NCBI GenBank assembly: GCA_043585095.1
Contig: CP121321.1
Span: 744,001-808,000 of the forward strand
Source: JANQIO01 sp043585095
GTDB lineage: Bacteria; Pseudomonadota; Gammaproteobacteria; Pseudomonadales; Halieaceae
Direction of reading: 5' to 3'
Length of the DNA stretch: 64,000 bases
Below, in pieces: positions 1 to 8,687 of the stretch. How positions within the stretch are numbered: the stretch's first letter is position 1; the number at the start of each line of letters is the position of its first letter. The notes below the pieces were generated by a model. That model saw only the letters and a list, made by a program, of their open reading frames with translations. It was not told where the DNA came from and ran no database searches. The translations under genes were made by a program, and so were the position numbers.

Positions 1-1
1 G

Positions 2-688
2 GCGCGCTTGATTGACGGTTACCAGCAGTGCCATCAGGAAGAAGCGCCTATCCCGGCGACTATGGCGCTTGCGGGTGTCACCTCAGCGCTATTCCATGAC
101 GCGGGTTATATCCGCAAACGCAATGACCGACTGCACAGCAACGGCGCGGAATATACGCGTACTCATGTCAGTCGCTCCAGCCGATTTATGGGTGAGTATC
201 TGCCCACGGTCGGGCTATCAAATATTATGCCGACCTGCCAACGTATCGTGCATTACACCGGGTACGAAGTGAACCCGGCTGACATCGAAGTGCCTGACGA
301 TATTGAGCGCGTGCTCGGCTGGCTGCTGGGCACAGCGGATTTGATCGCGCAGATGGCAGACGTGGCCTACCTTGAAAAGTGCCGCGATGAGCTCTATCCG
401 GAATTTGTAGAGGGCGGTATGGCTGAGGGCGCCGAGAAATCTGCTGGAAAGGGCGTAATCTATCGCTCGCCGGCGCACTTAATGCAATCGACCCCCAGCT
501 TTGTGCGCAGCGCAATACAGGTGCGCCTCGACGGTTACTTTCATGCTTACCATCGTTACGCGTCCCATCATTTTGGCGGCGTTAACCTCTACATGGAAGC
601 GATCGAGGAGAACTGCAAGCGCCTTGAATCTCTACTCGCAAAAAATGATCCCAACCTGCTGCTGGGTGACGCCCTGACGTCCGGGTAA
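2..688 (+). CDS. HD-domain phosphohydrolase-like protein, 5' end cut by window edge
   Basis: The reading frame is open to the left edge, so the true start lies outside the window; a TTG at position 8 is not taken as the start. An HD motif is seen in the segment ALFHDAGY (about 30 residues from the left edge) and a further aspartate in TADLIAQMAD some 80 residues later, the usual H...HD...D metal-site arrangement of HD phosphohydrolases; the first histidine would be upstream. No second catalytic domain is visible in the remaining 226 residues. It ends 6 bp before rsmJ, so the two may be co-transcribed. Substrate is unknown; HD hydrolases act on nucleotides or cyclic dinucleotides, but nothing here decides which. 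Confidence 0.75.
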   Translation, partial: ARLIDGYQQCHQEEAPIPATMALAGVTSALFHDAGYIRKRNDRLHSNGAEYTRTHVSRSSRFMGEYLPTVGLSNIMPTCQRIVHYTGYEVNPADIEVPDDIERVLGWLLGTADLIAQMADVAYLEKCRDELYPEFVEGGMAEGAEKSAGKGVIYRSPAHLMQSTPSFVRSAIQVRLDGYFHAYHRYASHHFGGVNLYMEAIEENCKRLESLLAKNDPNLLLGDALTSG

Positions 689-694
689 ATCATC

Positions 695-1459
695 GTGACC
701 GCTGCCGTGGCGGTCGTGGCCGCCGATCCCTCGCTAGCTGCCAACGCGCAGGCCCTCGCAGCAGAGCTGGCGCTGCCCTTGCTTGAACAAGAGAGTGTCG
801 CACATACGCATGAGTTCGCTGCCGTTCTGGAGCTCACCCGGTCGGCGCTCAGGCTACAGCCACTGGGTGAAAAAGCGCCGGGCCCATTGCTAGTCGATTT
901 TCTTGATCCTGCGCTGGGTCATCGGCGCCGCGGTGGGCACAATGAGCCTCTGGGTCGCGCGCTGGGCTTGCACAAATGGCCGGATCTGCAGGTTATCGAT
1001 GCTACTGCAGGGCTGGGTAGGGATAGCTTTATCATCGCTGATATTGGCGCCCGTGTACTGATGCTGGAACGCCACCCGGTCGTGTTCGCACTGCTGCGCG
1101 ACGGTCTTGATCGCGGTCGCCTGGCAAATGACGAATGGGTTGCCGAAGTGTGCAGCCGCTTGCAGCTAGAGCGAGCCGACAGTGAGGTCGCATTGGGCGA
1201 AAATAGCAGCGATGCGGTGTATCTGGACCCGATGTTTCCCGCTCGTCGAAAGTCGGCCCGCGTCAAAAAGGGCATGTGGATATTTCAGCAGCTAATTGAA
1301 CAAGCGCCTGATGAAGGGGCACTGCTGGAATGCGCGCTGCTTGCCGCACGCAAGCGGGTTGTTGTGAAGCGGCCCGCGCGCGCTGAGCCGTTGGCCGGGC
1401 AGGCTCCCGGATTTTCGCTGCCTGGCAAAACGGTGCGCTATGATGTCTACGTTTGCTAG
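695..1459 (+). CDS. rsmJ: 16S rRNA (guanine1516-N2)-methyltransferase RsmJ
   Basis: SAM-dependent methyltransferase that modifies G1516 of 16S rRNA. The family pattern is clear: SAM-binding DATAGLGRD at residues 102-110, ERHPVV at 125-130, and the catalytic-type loop YLDPMFPARRKSARVKK from about 176. Length of 254 aa is normal for the family. The start is a GTG 6 bp after the stop of the HD-domain gene; no other start keeps the N-terminal part in register. The N-terminal 60 residues are variable in this family, so the exact start is less certain than the identity. It converges with the dehydrogenase gene downstream, 12 bp between the stops. Confidence 0.93.
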   Translation: MTAAVAVVAADPSLAANAQALAAELALPLLEQESVAHTHEFAAVLELTRSALRLQPLGEKAPGPLLVDFLDPALGHRRRGGHNEPLGRALGLHKWPDLQVIDATAGLGRDSFIIADIGARVLMLERHPVVFALLRDGLDRGRLANDEWVAEVCSRLQLERADSEVALGENSSDAVYLDPMFPARRKSARVKKGMWIFQQLIEQAPDEGALLECALLAARKRVVVKRPARAEPLAGQAPGFSLPGKTVRYDVYVC

Positions 1460-1471
1460 CTGGCCAATGGT

Positions 1472-2245
1472 CTAACGCCCATCGCTGAGGCTGAACAGAC
1501 GCCGTGTCCAGACGGACTGCACGAAGGGATCCAGCCAGCGATACAGACGGCCAGACGCGTAGACTGAGCGTCCGCGTTCTACTGCCGCCAATCCCTCTCT
1601 TACGACAGTTTCAGCGGAGTACCATGCCCAGCGTGGGCTGGCGTTTTTCATGTCCATCAGCCCTGCACGTTCATGAAATTCGGTATGCGTAAAGCCCGGG
1701 CACAGGGCCGTGACCCTGACCCCATCTTTGGCGACCGTTAGTGCAAGCTCCTCACTCATGGCAATAACCCAGGCTTTGCTGGGCCCGTAGTTGCAGCCGC
1801 CGGCTCTCGCCAGCCTGCCTGCTACCGATGCCACGTTTAGCACGCGGCCAAAGCCTTTGGCCTGCATCGGCGGAATGAGTAAATGACACAACTCCGCAAT
1901 CGACAGCATCATCAATTGATAGAAGTCGCGATGAACGGCCCATTCTCCGGCGTCTAGTAAGTTAGGTCCGGCAACCCCTGCGTTGTTGACCAGATAGTCC
2001 ACGTGAAGGTCTAGTGCCTGGAGCTGCTTGAACAGGGCCAATGGGGCGGTTGCCTCACTCAGATCCGACACAATAGTGTGAACGTCGACGGGGTTCTGGT
2101 CTCGCAGAGCACTGGCAGCACTTTCGAGGCGTTCAGGGTTTCTCGCCACCAGTACGAGATTGTAGTCTTGCGCTGCGAGCTGCCGGGCGAACTCAAGACC
2201 CAGTCCAGCAGAGGCGCCGGTGATTAGTGCTGTTTTTCGATTCAT
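1472..2245 (-). CDS. Short-chain dehydrogenase/reductase (SDR)
   Basis: Classical SDR of 257 aa. Rossmann glycine motif TGASAGLG at residues 9-16, NNAG at 87-90, the catalytic serine in NVASVAG (about S140), and YGPSK with Y153 and K157. The frame is open 27 codons further upstream, but that extension is Arg/Pro-rich and lies before the conserved beta strand, so the ATG giving MNRKTALITG was chosen. NAD(P)H specificity and substrate cannot be read from the sequence. It resembles the second SDR at 3356 (shared TGASAG, LCPGxTxxEFHxR segments), so the two are probably paralogues flanking the TraB-family gene. It is transcribed divergently from that gene with about 107 bp between the start codons. 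Confidence 0.9.
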   Translation of the reverse strand: MNRKTALITGASAGLGLEFARQLAAQDYNLVLVARNPERLESAASALRDQNPVDVHTIVSDLSEATAPLALFKQLQALDLHVDYLVNNAGVAGPNLLDAGEWAVHRDFYQLMMLSIAELCHLLIPPMQAKGFGRVLNVASVAGRLARAGGCNYGPSKAWVIAMSEELALTVAKDGVRVTALCPGFTHTEFHERAGLMDMKNASPRWAWYSAETVVREGLAAVERGRSVYASGRLYRWLDPFVQSVWTRRLFSLSDGR

Positions 2246-2352
2246 AGTGGGTTTCCCAGGTGTCGGTGCGCGGGGTTCGCGACGGGCTTGTAACGCGATT
2301 GCAAAGACCTGGCGGTAGCGTTGCAACTCCGCCGCGGTGATATAGTGCCTTT

Positions 2353-3288
2353 ATGTTAACGATAAAACTCACTCGATGGCGATTGGCCGCAGGCCGCGGC
2401 ACACGTTTATGGGTTTTGTGTTGCCTACCAATTCTGTTTGCGTGGTTTGGCTGCTATAGCGTTGGCGCGCAAGCGGCTGAAGACCGGCTGCTCTTCTATG
2501 AAGTGCGCACGCCCAGTGCGACGGTCTTTTTGCTGGGTTCTATCCATGTGGCGCGCGATGACGTATACCCGCTGCGCGAGGACATTCTGGCGGCCTGGGA
2601 GTCATCCGATCGACTGGCAGTAGAGCTGGATATCGTCGGCCCCAACGCCGCGCAAATTCAGGCAGAAATGCTGGAACGTGGGCGATACTCCGATGGGCGC
2701 AGTCTGCGAGACGACCTTGATGACGAGGTGTATACCGAGCTAGCTGAGCGTCTGGCTGAGAACGGTCTGCCTATGGACCTGATGTTATCGCTGAAACCAG
2801 GGTTGGTGATTACCACCTTAGCCAGCATCGAGATGATGAAACTGGGGTTGAATCCAGAGCAAGGCATAGACCGTTTCTTTCTTGAGAGGTCGCGAGGCCG
2901 CAAGCCCATTATCGAGTTGGAGACAGTAGATCAGCAACTGGATGCATTGATCGACGTGCCAAACCCCCGGCTCATGGTAGAGCAGGCGCTGGACCAGCTA
3001 GGCGACCTGGAGACGGATATGGATGCCATGTTATTGAGTTGGAAGCGCGGCGACGCGGACACTTTGGCTGCCCTGATTCTGGAGACTGCGATCGCTGACA
3101 ACCCTGAGTATGCTCCGATTTATAAGCGACTTTTTGACGACAGGAATCTCGCAATGATGGAGAAGCTTAACGACCTGGTGGCCCAAGGTGGTACGACTTT
3201 TTTGGTAGTGGGCGCCGGCCATTTGGTGGGCAAGCAAGGCCTGATTGCTCTGGCGCGTCGGCAAGGCTACGCGGCGCAGCAAAAGTAA
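2353..3288 (+). CDS. TraB/GumN family protein, exported
   Basis: 311 aa. A hydrophobic segment around residues 19-40 ending in VGAQA before AEDRLL looks like a signal peptide, so the protein is probably periplasmic or membrane-anchored. The family pair of motifs is present: LGSIH at 61-65 and GAGH at 287-290. The family (E. coli YbaP, Xanthomonas GumN) is related to TIKI-type metalloproteases, but activity in bacteria is poorly defined, so no specific role is claimed. The start ATG follows a short divergent intergenic region shared with the SDR on the opposite strand. Confidence 0.88.
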   Translation: MLTIKLTRWRLAAGRGTRLWVLCCLPILFAWFGCYSVGAQAAEDRLLFYEVRTPSATVFLLGSIHVARDDVYPLREDILAAWESSDRLAVELDIVGPNAAQIQAEMLERGRYSDGRSLRDDLDDEVYTELAERLAENGLPMDLMLSLKPGLVITTLASIEMMKLGLNPEQGIDRFFLERSRGRKPIIELETVDQQLDALIDVPNPRLMVEQALDQLGDLETDMDAMLLSWKRGDADTLAALILETAIADNPEYAPIYKRLFDDRNLAMMEKLNDLVAQGGTTFLVVGAGHLVGKQGLIALARRQGYAAQQK

Positions 3289-3355
3289 TGCGGCGCCGAA
3301 ACGTCAGGCGCCGTGAATGATCGAATTTAAATGACACAGTGAGTAGAGGAAGCAC

Positions 3356-4126
3356 ATGGCAAAGCAAAAAGTAATAGCCCTGGTGACCGGTGCATCGGCG
3401 GGAATCGGCGCCGAGTTCTGTCGGCAGCTAGCGCCACGTTGCGATGTGATTATTGCGACCGGTCGCCGCATCGAGCCGCTGCAAGCGCTGGCTGACACCC
3501 TGGCGCCTGAAGCGGAAGTGCACCCGCTGGTAGCAGATCTCGCTGAGCGAGAGGGTCGCGCCACGGTTATCGAGGCGCTGCGGCAAAAGGGCCCGGTGGA
3601 CTATTTAATCAACAATGCGGGCTTTTCGACTCTCGGGCCATTTGAGCAACAGAGCATCGATTCACAGCAGGCCATGGTCGATGTTCACATCACCGCAACG
3701 CTGGCGTTGTGTCGTGCAGCAGTGCCTTTCATGCGCGAGCGCGTTGCCGGGGGAGCGGCGCCCGGCGGAATTATCAATGTGTCTTCATTGGCGAGCTTTA
3801 CCGGAGTACCTACGGTTGCGGTTTACAGCGGAACCAAGGCGTTTTTAAACGCGTTTTCGGAGGCACTACACAAAGAACTTGAGGACGCTGGCATTCCGGT
3901 ACAAAGCCTGTGCCCCGGCTACACGCGAAGTGAATTCCATGATCGGGACTCTATGGGGAGTTTTGACCGGGACTGGGTACCTGAGGAGCAGTGGATGGAT
4001 GCTGACGCTGTGGTTAGCGCAAGTCTTGCTGCCCTGGGCACTGGCCCCGTCGTGTTGGTGCCAGGCGAACACAACCTGGAGACAGCTCGATCCACTTTGC
4101 AGCGCTCGCTGGGAAAGCTGGTCTAG
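3356..4126 (+). CDS. Short-chain dehydrogenase/reductase (SDR)
   Basis: 256 aa classical SDR: TGASAGIG at 11-18, NNAG at 87-90 region, serine in NVSSLASF at about 143, and catalytic Y157 and K161 in YSGTK. A GAGGAAG ribosome binding site lies 5 bp before the ATG. The C-terminal part (LCPGYTRSEFHDR) matches the first SDR at 1472, suggesting paralogy. Its TAG stop overlaps the TAG stop of dapE on the other strand: the two genes end in the same CTAG palindrome. Substrate unknown. Confidence 0.9.
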   Translation: MAKQKVIALVTGASAGIGAEFCRQLAPRCDVIIATGRRIEPLQALADTLAPEAEVHPLVADLAEREGRATVIEALRQKGPVDYLINNAGFSTLGPFEQQSIDSQQAMVDVHITATLALCRAAVPFMRERVAGGAAPGGIINVSSLASFTGVPTVAVYSGTKAFLNAFSEALHKELEDAGIPVQSLCPGYTRSEFHDRDSMGSFDRDWVPEEQWMDADAVVSASLAALGTGPVVLVPGEHNLETARSTLQRSLGKLV

Positions 4127-5259
4127 GCCAGCAGTCGTTCCAGCACGCCGCCGTAGATAGCAGCCAGGCGCGGCACGTCGGCCGTGCGCACTGTTTCATT
4201 AAGTTGGTGAATGGTCGCATTGATCGGCCCCAGCTCAACGACCTCGGCACCCGAAGGCGCAATAAAACGGCCGTCCGAGGTGCCGCCAGCCGTTGATAGC
4301 TCAGTTGGGTAACCCATTTCGGCTTCGATGGCGGCGGCGGTGGCCTCGACCAATGCACCTGCGGGGGTCAGGAAAGGCTGCCCGCTAAGGTTCCAGTCGA
4401 TATCAAAGGTCAGTCCATGTTCGGTCAGTACGGCTTCGGTGCGCTCGCGCAATGTTTCGGCGGTAAGCTCTGTTGAGAAACGGAAGTTAAACAGTGCTTC
4501 GACTGCTCCGGGTATCACGTTAGTTGCACCGGTACCGCCATTGATATTCGATACCTGAAAAGACGTGGGCGGGAAAAACGCATTACCCTGATCCCACTCG
4601 ATAGCAGCCAGTGCCGCAAGTGCGGGCGCCAGCCGATGAATGGGATTGTCGGCGTGTTGCGGGTAGGCAATATGCCCCTGCACGCCCCGAACGGTTAGCT
4701 TACCGTTCAAGCTACCGCGACGGCCGTTTTTGACGATGTCCCCCAGTCGTTTCTCGCTAGAAGGTTCGCCTACCAGACACCAGCGTATCGTTTCGCCGCG
4801 CGATGCCAGCCACTCCATCACCTTAACGGTTCCGTTAACGGCAGGCCCTTCTTCATCGCTGGTGAGCAGAAAAGCGATGCGGCCATTGTGGTCTGGCTGC
4901 GATGCCACAAATTGCTCGCAAGCGACCACCATAGCCGCCAGGCTCGCCTTCATGTCAGCGGCGCCGCGGCCCGTTAACATGCCATCGGCGATAGTCGGCT
5001 CAAAAGGCGGGCTAGACCAGGCGTCTTCCGGGCCCGTGGGTACAACGTCGGTGTGGCCGGCAAACACAAACAGTGGGCCGTCTTCGCCGCGCTCTGCCCA
5101 CAGATTATCGACGTCGCCAAAGCGCAGGGTTTGGCATTCAAAGCCAATGGCGCTGAGCCGCTCTGCAATAAGCTGCTGGCAGCCGGCATCATCTGGCGTG
5201 ACCGAAGGCCTGCGAATGAGTTCGCAGCACAGGTCCAGTACGGGCTCAGTTGTGGGCAT
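4123..5259 (-). CDS. dapE: Succinyl-diaminopimelate desuccinylase
   Basis: M20 zinc peptidase-family enzyme that hydrolyses N-succinyl-LL-diaminopimelate to LL-DAP and succinate in lysine and peptidoglycan synthesis. Metal ligands and catalytic residues are visible: H69 and D71 in FAGHTDVVPTG, D102 in GRGAADMK, E136/E137 in SDEEGPA, and a late histidine in NATIHQLNE. Length of 378 aa is standard. Its start overlaps the end of dapD by 14 bp on the same strand, so ArsC-like gene, dapD and dapE form one translationally coupled operon. Confidence 0.97.
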   Translation of the reverse strand: MPTTEPVLDLCCELIRRPSVTPDDAGCQQLIAERLSAIGFECQTLRFGDVDNLWAERGEDGPLFVFAGHTDVVPTGPEDAWSSPPFEPTIADGMLTGRGAADMKASLAAMVVACEQFVASQPDHNGRIAFLLTSDEEGPAVNGTVKVMEWLASRGETIRWCLVGEPSSEKRLGDIVKNGRRGSLNGKLTVRGVQGHIAYPQHADNPIHRLAPALAALAAIEWDQGNAFFPPTSFQVSNINGGTGATNVIPGAVEALFNFRFSTELTAETLRERTEAVLTEHGLTFDIDWNLSGQPFLTPAGALVEATAAAIEAEMGYPTELSTAGGTSDGRFIAPSGAEVVELGPINATIHQLNETVRTADVPRLAAIYGGVLERLLA

Positions 5260-6274
5260 GCAGCTCCTCGTTGAGTGCTATTGCGGACCTGTTTGCCAGA
5301 CACTCGATGCCGCCGCTGATGGAATTGCGGCGGAATAGTAAGTCGGACTTGCCTGCGAGGTCGCGGGCTTTGACCTTGGACACCTCAGTGTCGGACTCGT
5401 CGAGCAGCGCGACTTTACTGCCTGCGGTAATGTACAGGCCAGCTTCAATGGTGCAGCGATCACCCAGTGGGATGCCAACGCCTGCGTTCGCACCTAGCAG
5501 ACAGTCTTTGCCTATGCTGATAACAATATCGTTGCCGCCGCTGAGTGTGCCCATTGTCGAACAGCCGCCGCCCAGGTCGGAACCGGCGCCAACCATCACG
5601 CCGGCGGAGATGCGACCCTCGATCATTCCCGGACCTTCTGTGCCCGCATTAAAGTTCACAAAGCCCTCGTGCATGACCGTGGTGCCTTCACCCAGGTAAG
5701 CGCCCAGGCGCACGCGCGCGGTGTGCGCAATGCGCACGCCGGACGGCACCACGTAGTTTGTCATCTTTGGAAATTTGTCGACGCAGCTGACTTCCAGGTC
5801 CTGCCCTTTTAAACGCGCGGCTAACTGTCGTGCGGGAAGCTCGGCAAGGTCGATAGCGCCTTCGTTAGTCCATGCGACGTTGGGTAGTGCGGCAAACAGG
5901 CCGTCCAGGCAGGTTTGCTGGGGCTTGACCAGGCGATGGGATATCAAATGGAGCTTTAGGTAAGCCTCTGGAACGCTCTGCGGCGCCGAGTCCTCAGCCA
6001 GTAGCACCATCACCACCGGCCGCTGGCTGGCCGACATGGTTTCGCAATAGGACCATATTTCAGGGTGGCCCGCGCCAGCGAAGCACTTGCCAAGGTCGGC
6101 CAGGGCGGTCGCATCCAGCTCGTGAACGCCGGCGCCGTAGCCTGCAGTGGCCAGCGCGCCGGGTAATTCATCGTCGATGTTGTACAGGGGGGAGGGAAAA
6201 AAGACTTCCAGCCAGTCACCGCTGGCGTTGCGCGTTCCAACCCCGATACCCAGTGCGTAAAGCGAATCACTCAT
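5246..6274 (-). CDS. dapD: Tetrahydrodipicolinate N-succinyltransferase, long form
   Basis: Acyltransferase that uses succinyl-CoA in the succinylase branch of DAP synthesis. The C-terminal half is a left-handed beta-helix (hexapeptide-type repeats, for example GCSTMGTLSGGNDIVISIG and GANAGVGIPLGDRCTIEAG). At 342 aa it is the longer Pseudomonas-type DapD rather than the about 274 aa enterobacterial form; the extra length is N-terminal. The start overlaps the end of the upstream ArsC-like gene by 8 bp and the 3' end overlaps dapE by 14 bp. Confidence 0.96.
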   Translation of the reverse strand: MSDSLYALGIGVGTRNASGDWLEVFFPSPLYNIDDELPGALATAGYGAGVHELDATALADLGKCFAGAGHPEIWSYCETMSASQRPVVMVLLAEDSAPQSVPEAYLKLHLISHRLVKPQQTCLDGLFAALPNVAWTNEGAIDLAELPARQLAARLKGQDLEVSCVDKFPKMTNYVVPSGVRIAHTARVRLGAYLGEGTTVMHEGFVNFNAGTEGPGMIEGRISAGVMVGAGSDLGGGCSTMGTLSGGNDIVISIGKDCLLGANAGVGIPLGDRCTIEAGLYITAGSKVALLDESDTEVSKVKARDLAGKSDLLFRRNSISGGIECLANRSAIALNEELHAHN

Positions 6275-6629
6275 TGTCTGTTCCTACTGCAAAGATGGTT
6301 TGATACGCAGCCGGGGTGAATCCCAGATGTAGACTGCTGTCAGATTCCAGTACCGGCCGTTTGATCAGCGTGGGCGCGTCCAATACCGCCTGCAAGGCGG
6401 ATTCGGCATCCATCGCCTCACGCGCGGCAGGGGACAGTTGTTTCCAGCTGGTGCTGCGTCGATTGACGACGGTTTCCCAGCCCAGTTCTGTAAACCAGCG
6501 CTGCACGGTTTCGGCGTCTAGCCCGTCTTCACGGAAGTCGTGAAAGCGGTAATCCTGATGGTGCTGCTCGAGCCAGCGACGCGCCTTGCGGACGGTGTCG
6601 CAATTGGGAATGCCGTATACGGTGGTCAC
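6267..6629 (-). CDS. ArsC-family (YffB-like) thioredoxin-fold protein
   Basis: 120 aa when started at the GTG that gives TTVYGIPNCDTVRKAR; the open frame continues 40 codons upstream but that part looks non-coding and would overlap the ggt 5' region. The single N-terminal cysteine in NCDTVRKARRWL and the following RFHDFREDGL and LIKRPVLE segments are typical of the YffB/Spx/ArsC family. YffB is next to dapE in E. coli too, so the position before dapD-dapE is conserved. Genuine arsenate reductase activity is unlikely on this evidence; the family is thought to act as glutathione-dependent thiol reductases. Confidence 0.87.
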   Translation of the reverse strand: MTTVYGIPNCDTVRKARRWLEQHHQDYRFHDFREDGLDAETVQRWFTELGWETVVNRRSTSWKQLSPAAREAMDAESALQAVLDAPTLIKRPVLESDSSLHLGFTPAAYQTIFAVGTDNE

Positions 6630-6696
6630 AGTGCAAACCTGTCTGAAAATGGCGCACCAGAATAGCAAAACGCCTTGTTGTGTGCATACTGTGGCC

Positions 6697-8517
6697 ATGA
6701 ATTTACGACGACTAATTTTAACGCGGGCCGAGGTATATGGCCGCGACACGCGGGTGCTTACAGCGGGTGTCTGCGCAGGGCTTTTGTCGCTGGTCTTGCT
6801 GCCTTCGCTAGCCCTTGCTCAGCCCCACACGCCTCGCCAGGAGATGAGCCAGGCGGCAGTGGCCATGCCTGATCGGTTTGCCGCGCAGACGGCCAGGACG
6901 ATTCTCGAAGCGGGCGGTAACGCGGTAGATGCGGCGGTAGCGTCAGCCTTTTCACTGGCCGTGACCTACCCCGAGGCCGGTAATATCGGCGGTGGCGGCT
7001 TTATGGTCAGCCACGTTGAGGGTCAGGCTGCTTTTCTGGATTTTCGCGAAACAGCGCCGCTGACGGCGCAGCGCAATATGTTTTTGGATGCGAACGGCGA
7101 GTTTCAGCAGCGTCGATCGCTGGTAGGTGGTTTGGCAGTAGGTGTGCCCGGCACCGTGCGTGGTCTTGAGGCTGCGCATCAGCGCTACGGCACGCTGCCC
7201 TGGGCGCAGCTGTTAGCGCCGGCTATCGCGCTGGCAGAGCAGGGTTTCGAAGTCCCCGCGTCGCTGGCAGAGCTGCGTGAGGAGTCTGTCGAATACTTTG
7301 CCGGTGAGGTCAATTTTGCCAAACACTTTAGCGGCCTGAGGGCCGGAGCGCGGTTTCGACAACCGGCGCTGGCGCGCACCCTGCGGCGTATCGCGGACGA
7401 CCCGGATGATTTCTATACAGGGCTGATAGCCCAGCAAATTATCAGTCAGATGGCGGCGAGTAATGGTCTATTGCGGGCCCGTGATCTGGCGGAGTATCAG
7501 CCGCTATGGCGCGACCCTTTGTCAGTGACCTGGCGAGACTATGTTGTGCTGTCGACGGCACCGCCCAGTTCTGGCGGTATTGCGTTGGCACAGCAGCTCA
7601 CCATGCGGGACGCGCTCAACTCGGCCTTCGCAGGCCTGGAACACAACTCAGCAGACTACCTGCATCTGATTGCTGAGATTCAAAAACGCGTGTTTGCCGA
7701 TCGCGGCGATTATTTGGGAGACCCCGATTTTAGTGACTTACCAACTGCAGCGTTAATCGATGCCGACTATCTTCAGCGGCGCGCGGCGGGTGTCAATACC
7801 ACCGCTATTTCACGTGACGTGCAGCCGGGCTTGAGCGCGGTAGCGCAGGTGCGCGAGGCGGCGCCTGAAAGTCCAGATACCACCCACTTTTCCATACTGG
7901 ACGGGCAGGGCAACGCCGTATCCTTAACCTACACGTTGAATTTCGAGTTTGGCAGCGGCGTGGTGGTTGAGGGTGCTGGTTTTTTGCTAAATAACGAAAT
8001 GGACGATTTCAGCGCGAAGCCCGGCGTGCCGAATGGTTTCGGCGTGATCGGTGCCGACGCTAACGCGGTAGCGCCCGGAAAACGCATGCTGTCGTCCATG
8101 TCGCCTGCCATTTTATTGCAAGACGGTCGCGCAGCCGTGGTTCTAGGGACGCCTGGCGGCAGTACCATTTTTACCAGCGTTTTCCAGGTAATACTCAACC
8201 TTGTCGACTTCGGCATGAGTGCTGAAGCGGCGGTTTCTGCCTCGCGGTTTCATCACCAGCTACCTGCTGCGACGGAACTACGGCATGACCCAGAGGCCTC
8301 GCTAAGCGCTGCAGACCGCCGTCAACTGACGGACCTGGGCTACGATGTGGTGCCGAACTGGTGGGGACCTATCGGCGATATCCAACTCATACGGGTAAGT
8401 CGCGAGGATAGGCTGGAGGCGGCGGCTGATCCCCGGGGACGAGGGCGCGCTGACGTGTTTGCTGTGCCAAATAGAACGCCAACAGCCGAGGCGGTAGACA
8501 CAGCACCCGCGCCCTAG
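6697..8517 (+). CDS. ggt: Gamma-glutamyltranspeptidase
   Basis: Ntn-hydrolase that cleaves the gamma-glutamyl bond of glutathione in the periplasm. The chosen ATG gives MNLRRLILTR followed by a signal peptide (hydrophobic run ending PSLALA before QPHTP); the open frame extends 37 codons upstream without family similarity. The precursor is 606 aa. The autocleavage site is D394/T395, so T395 in DTTHFSI would be the new N-terminal nucleophile of the small subunit. The signature LLNNEMDDFSAKPGVPN and the SSMSPAI oxyanion region follow. It is divergent from the ArsC-like/dapD/dapE operon and converges on nth across a tandem repeat. Confidence 0.95.
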   Translation: MNLRRLILTRAEVYGRDTRVLTAGVCAGLLSLVLLPSLALAQPHTPRQEMSQAAVAMPDRFAAQTARTILEAGGNAVDAAVASAFSLAVTYPEAGNIGGGGFMVSHVEGQAAFLDFRETAPLTAQRNMFLDANGEFQQRRSLVGGLAVGVPGTVRGLEAAHQRYGTLPWAQLLAPAIALAEQGFEVPASLAELREESVEYFAGEVNFAKHFSGLRAGARFRQPALARTLRRIADDPDDFYTGLIAQQIISQMAASNGLLRARDLAEYQPLWRDPLSVTWRDYVVLSTAPPSSGGIALAQQLTMRDALNSAFAGLEHNSADYLHLIAEIQKRVFADRGDYLGDPDFSDLPTAALIDADYLQRRAAGVNTTAISRDVQPGLSAVAQVREAAPESPDTTHFSILDGQGNAVSLTYTLNFEFGSGVVVEGAGFLLNNEMDDFSAKPGVPNGFGVIGADANAVAPGKRMLSSMSPAILLQDGRAAVVLGTPGGSTIFTSVFQVILNLVDFGMSAEAAVSASRFHHQLPAATELRHDPEASLSAADRRQLTDLGYDVVPNWWGPIGDIQLIRVSREDRLEAAADPRGRGRADVFAVPNRTPTAEAVDTAPAP

Positions 8518-8545
8518 GCGGCCCTTGGTTTGATGCTCCTACTGA

Positions 8546-8657
8546 GTGGGGCACGCCGAGCGGGGCACGCCGAGTGGGGCACGCCGAGTGGGGCACGCCG
8601 AGTGGGGCACGCCGAGTGGGGCACGCCGAGTGGGGCACGCCGAGTGGGGCACGCCGA
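8546..8657. repeat. Tandem repeat, 8 x 14 bp, between ggt and nth
   Basis: Eight head-to-tail copies of GTGGGGCACGCCGA; copy 2 has one change (GCGGGG), the others look identical. A partial ninth copy (GTGG) follows. It lies between the convergent stops of ggt (8517) and nth (8688). Near-identity suggests recent expansion, as in a variable-number tandem repeat. No spacer is present, so it is not a CRISPR array. Confidence 0.97.
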
Positions 8658-8687
8658 GTGGTCAACCTGAAGGCGATGCCCGTTTGA

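Noticed and set aside
4730..5338. Plus-strand open frame of 202 codons
   Set aside because: Antisense to dapE and the end of dapD; Ser/Pro/Arg-rich composition typical of a shadow frame.
6630..6749. N-terminal extension of the ArsC-like protein
   Set aside because: The first 40 codons show no family similarity and would cover the ggt 5' region; the GTG at 6629 fits the family start.
8546..8657. CRISPR-like array
   Set aside because: Units are directly abutting with no spacers and there are no cas genes.
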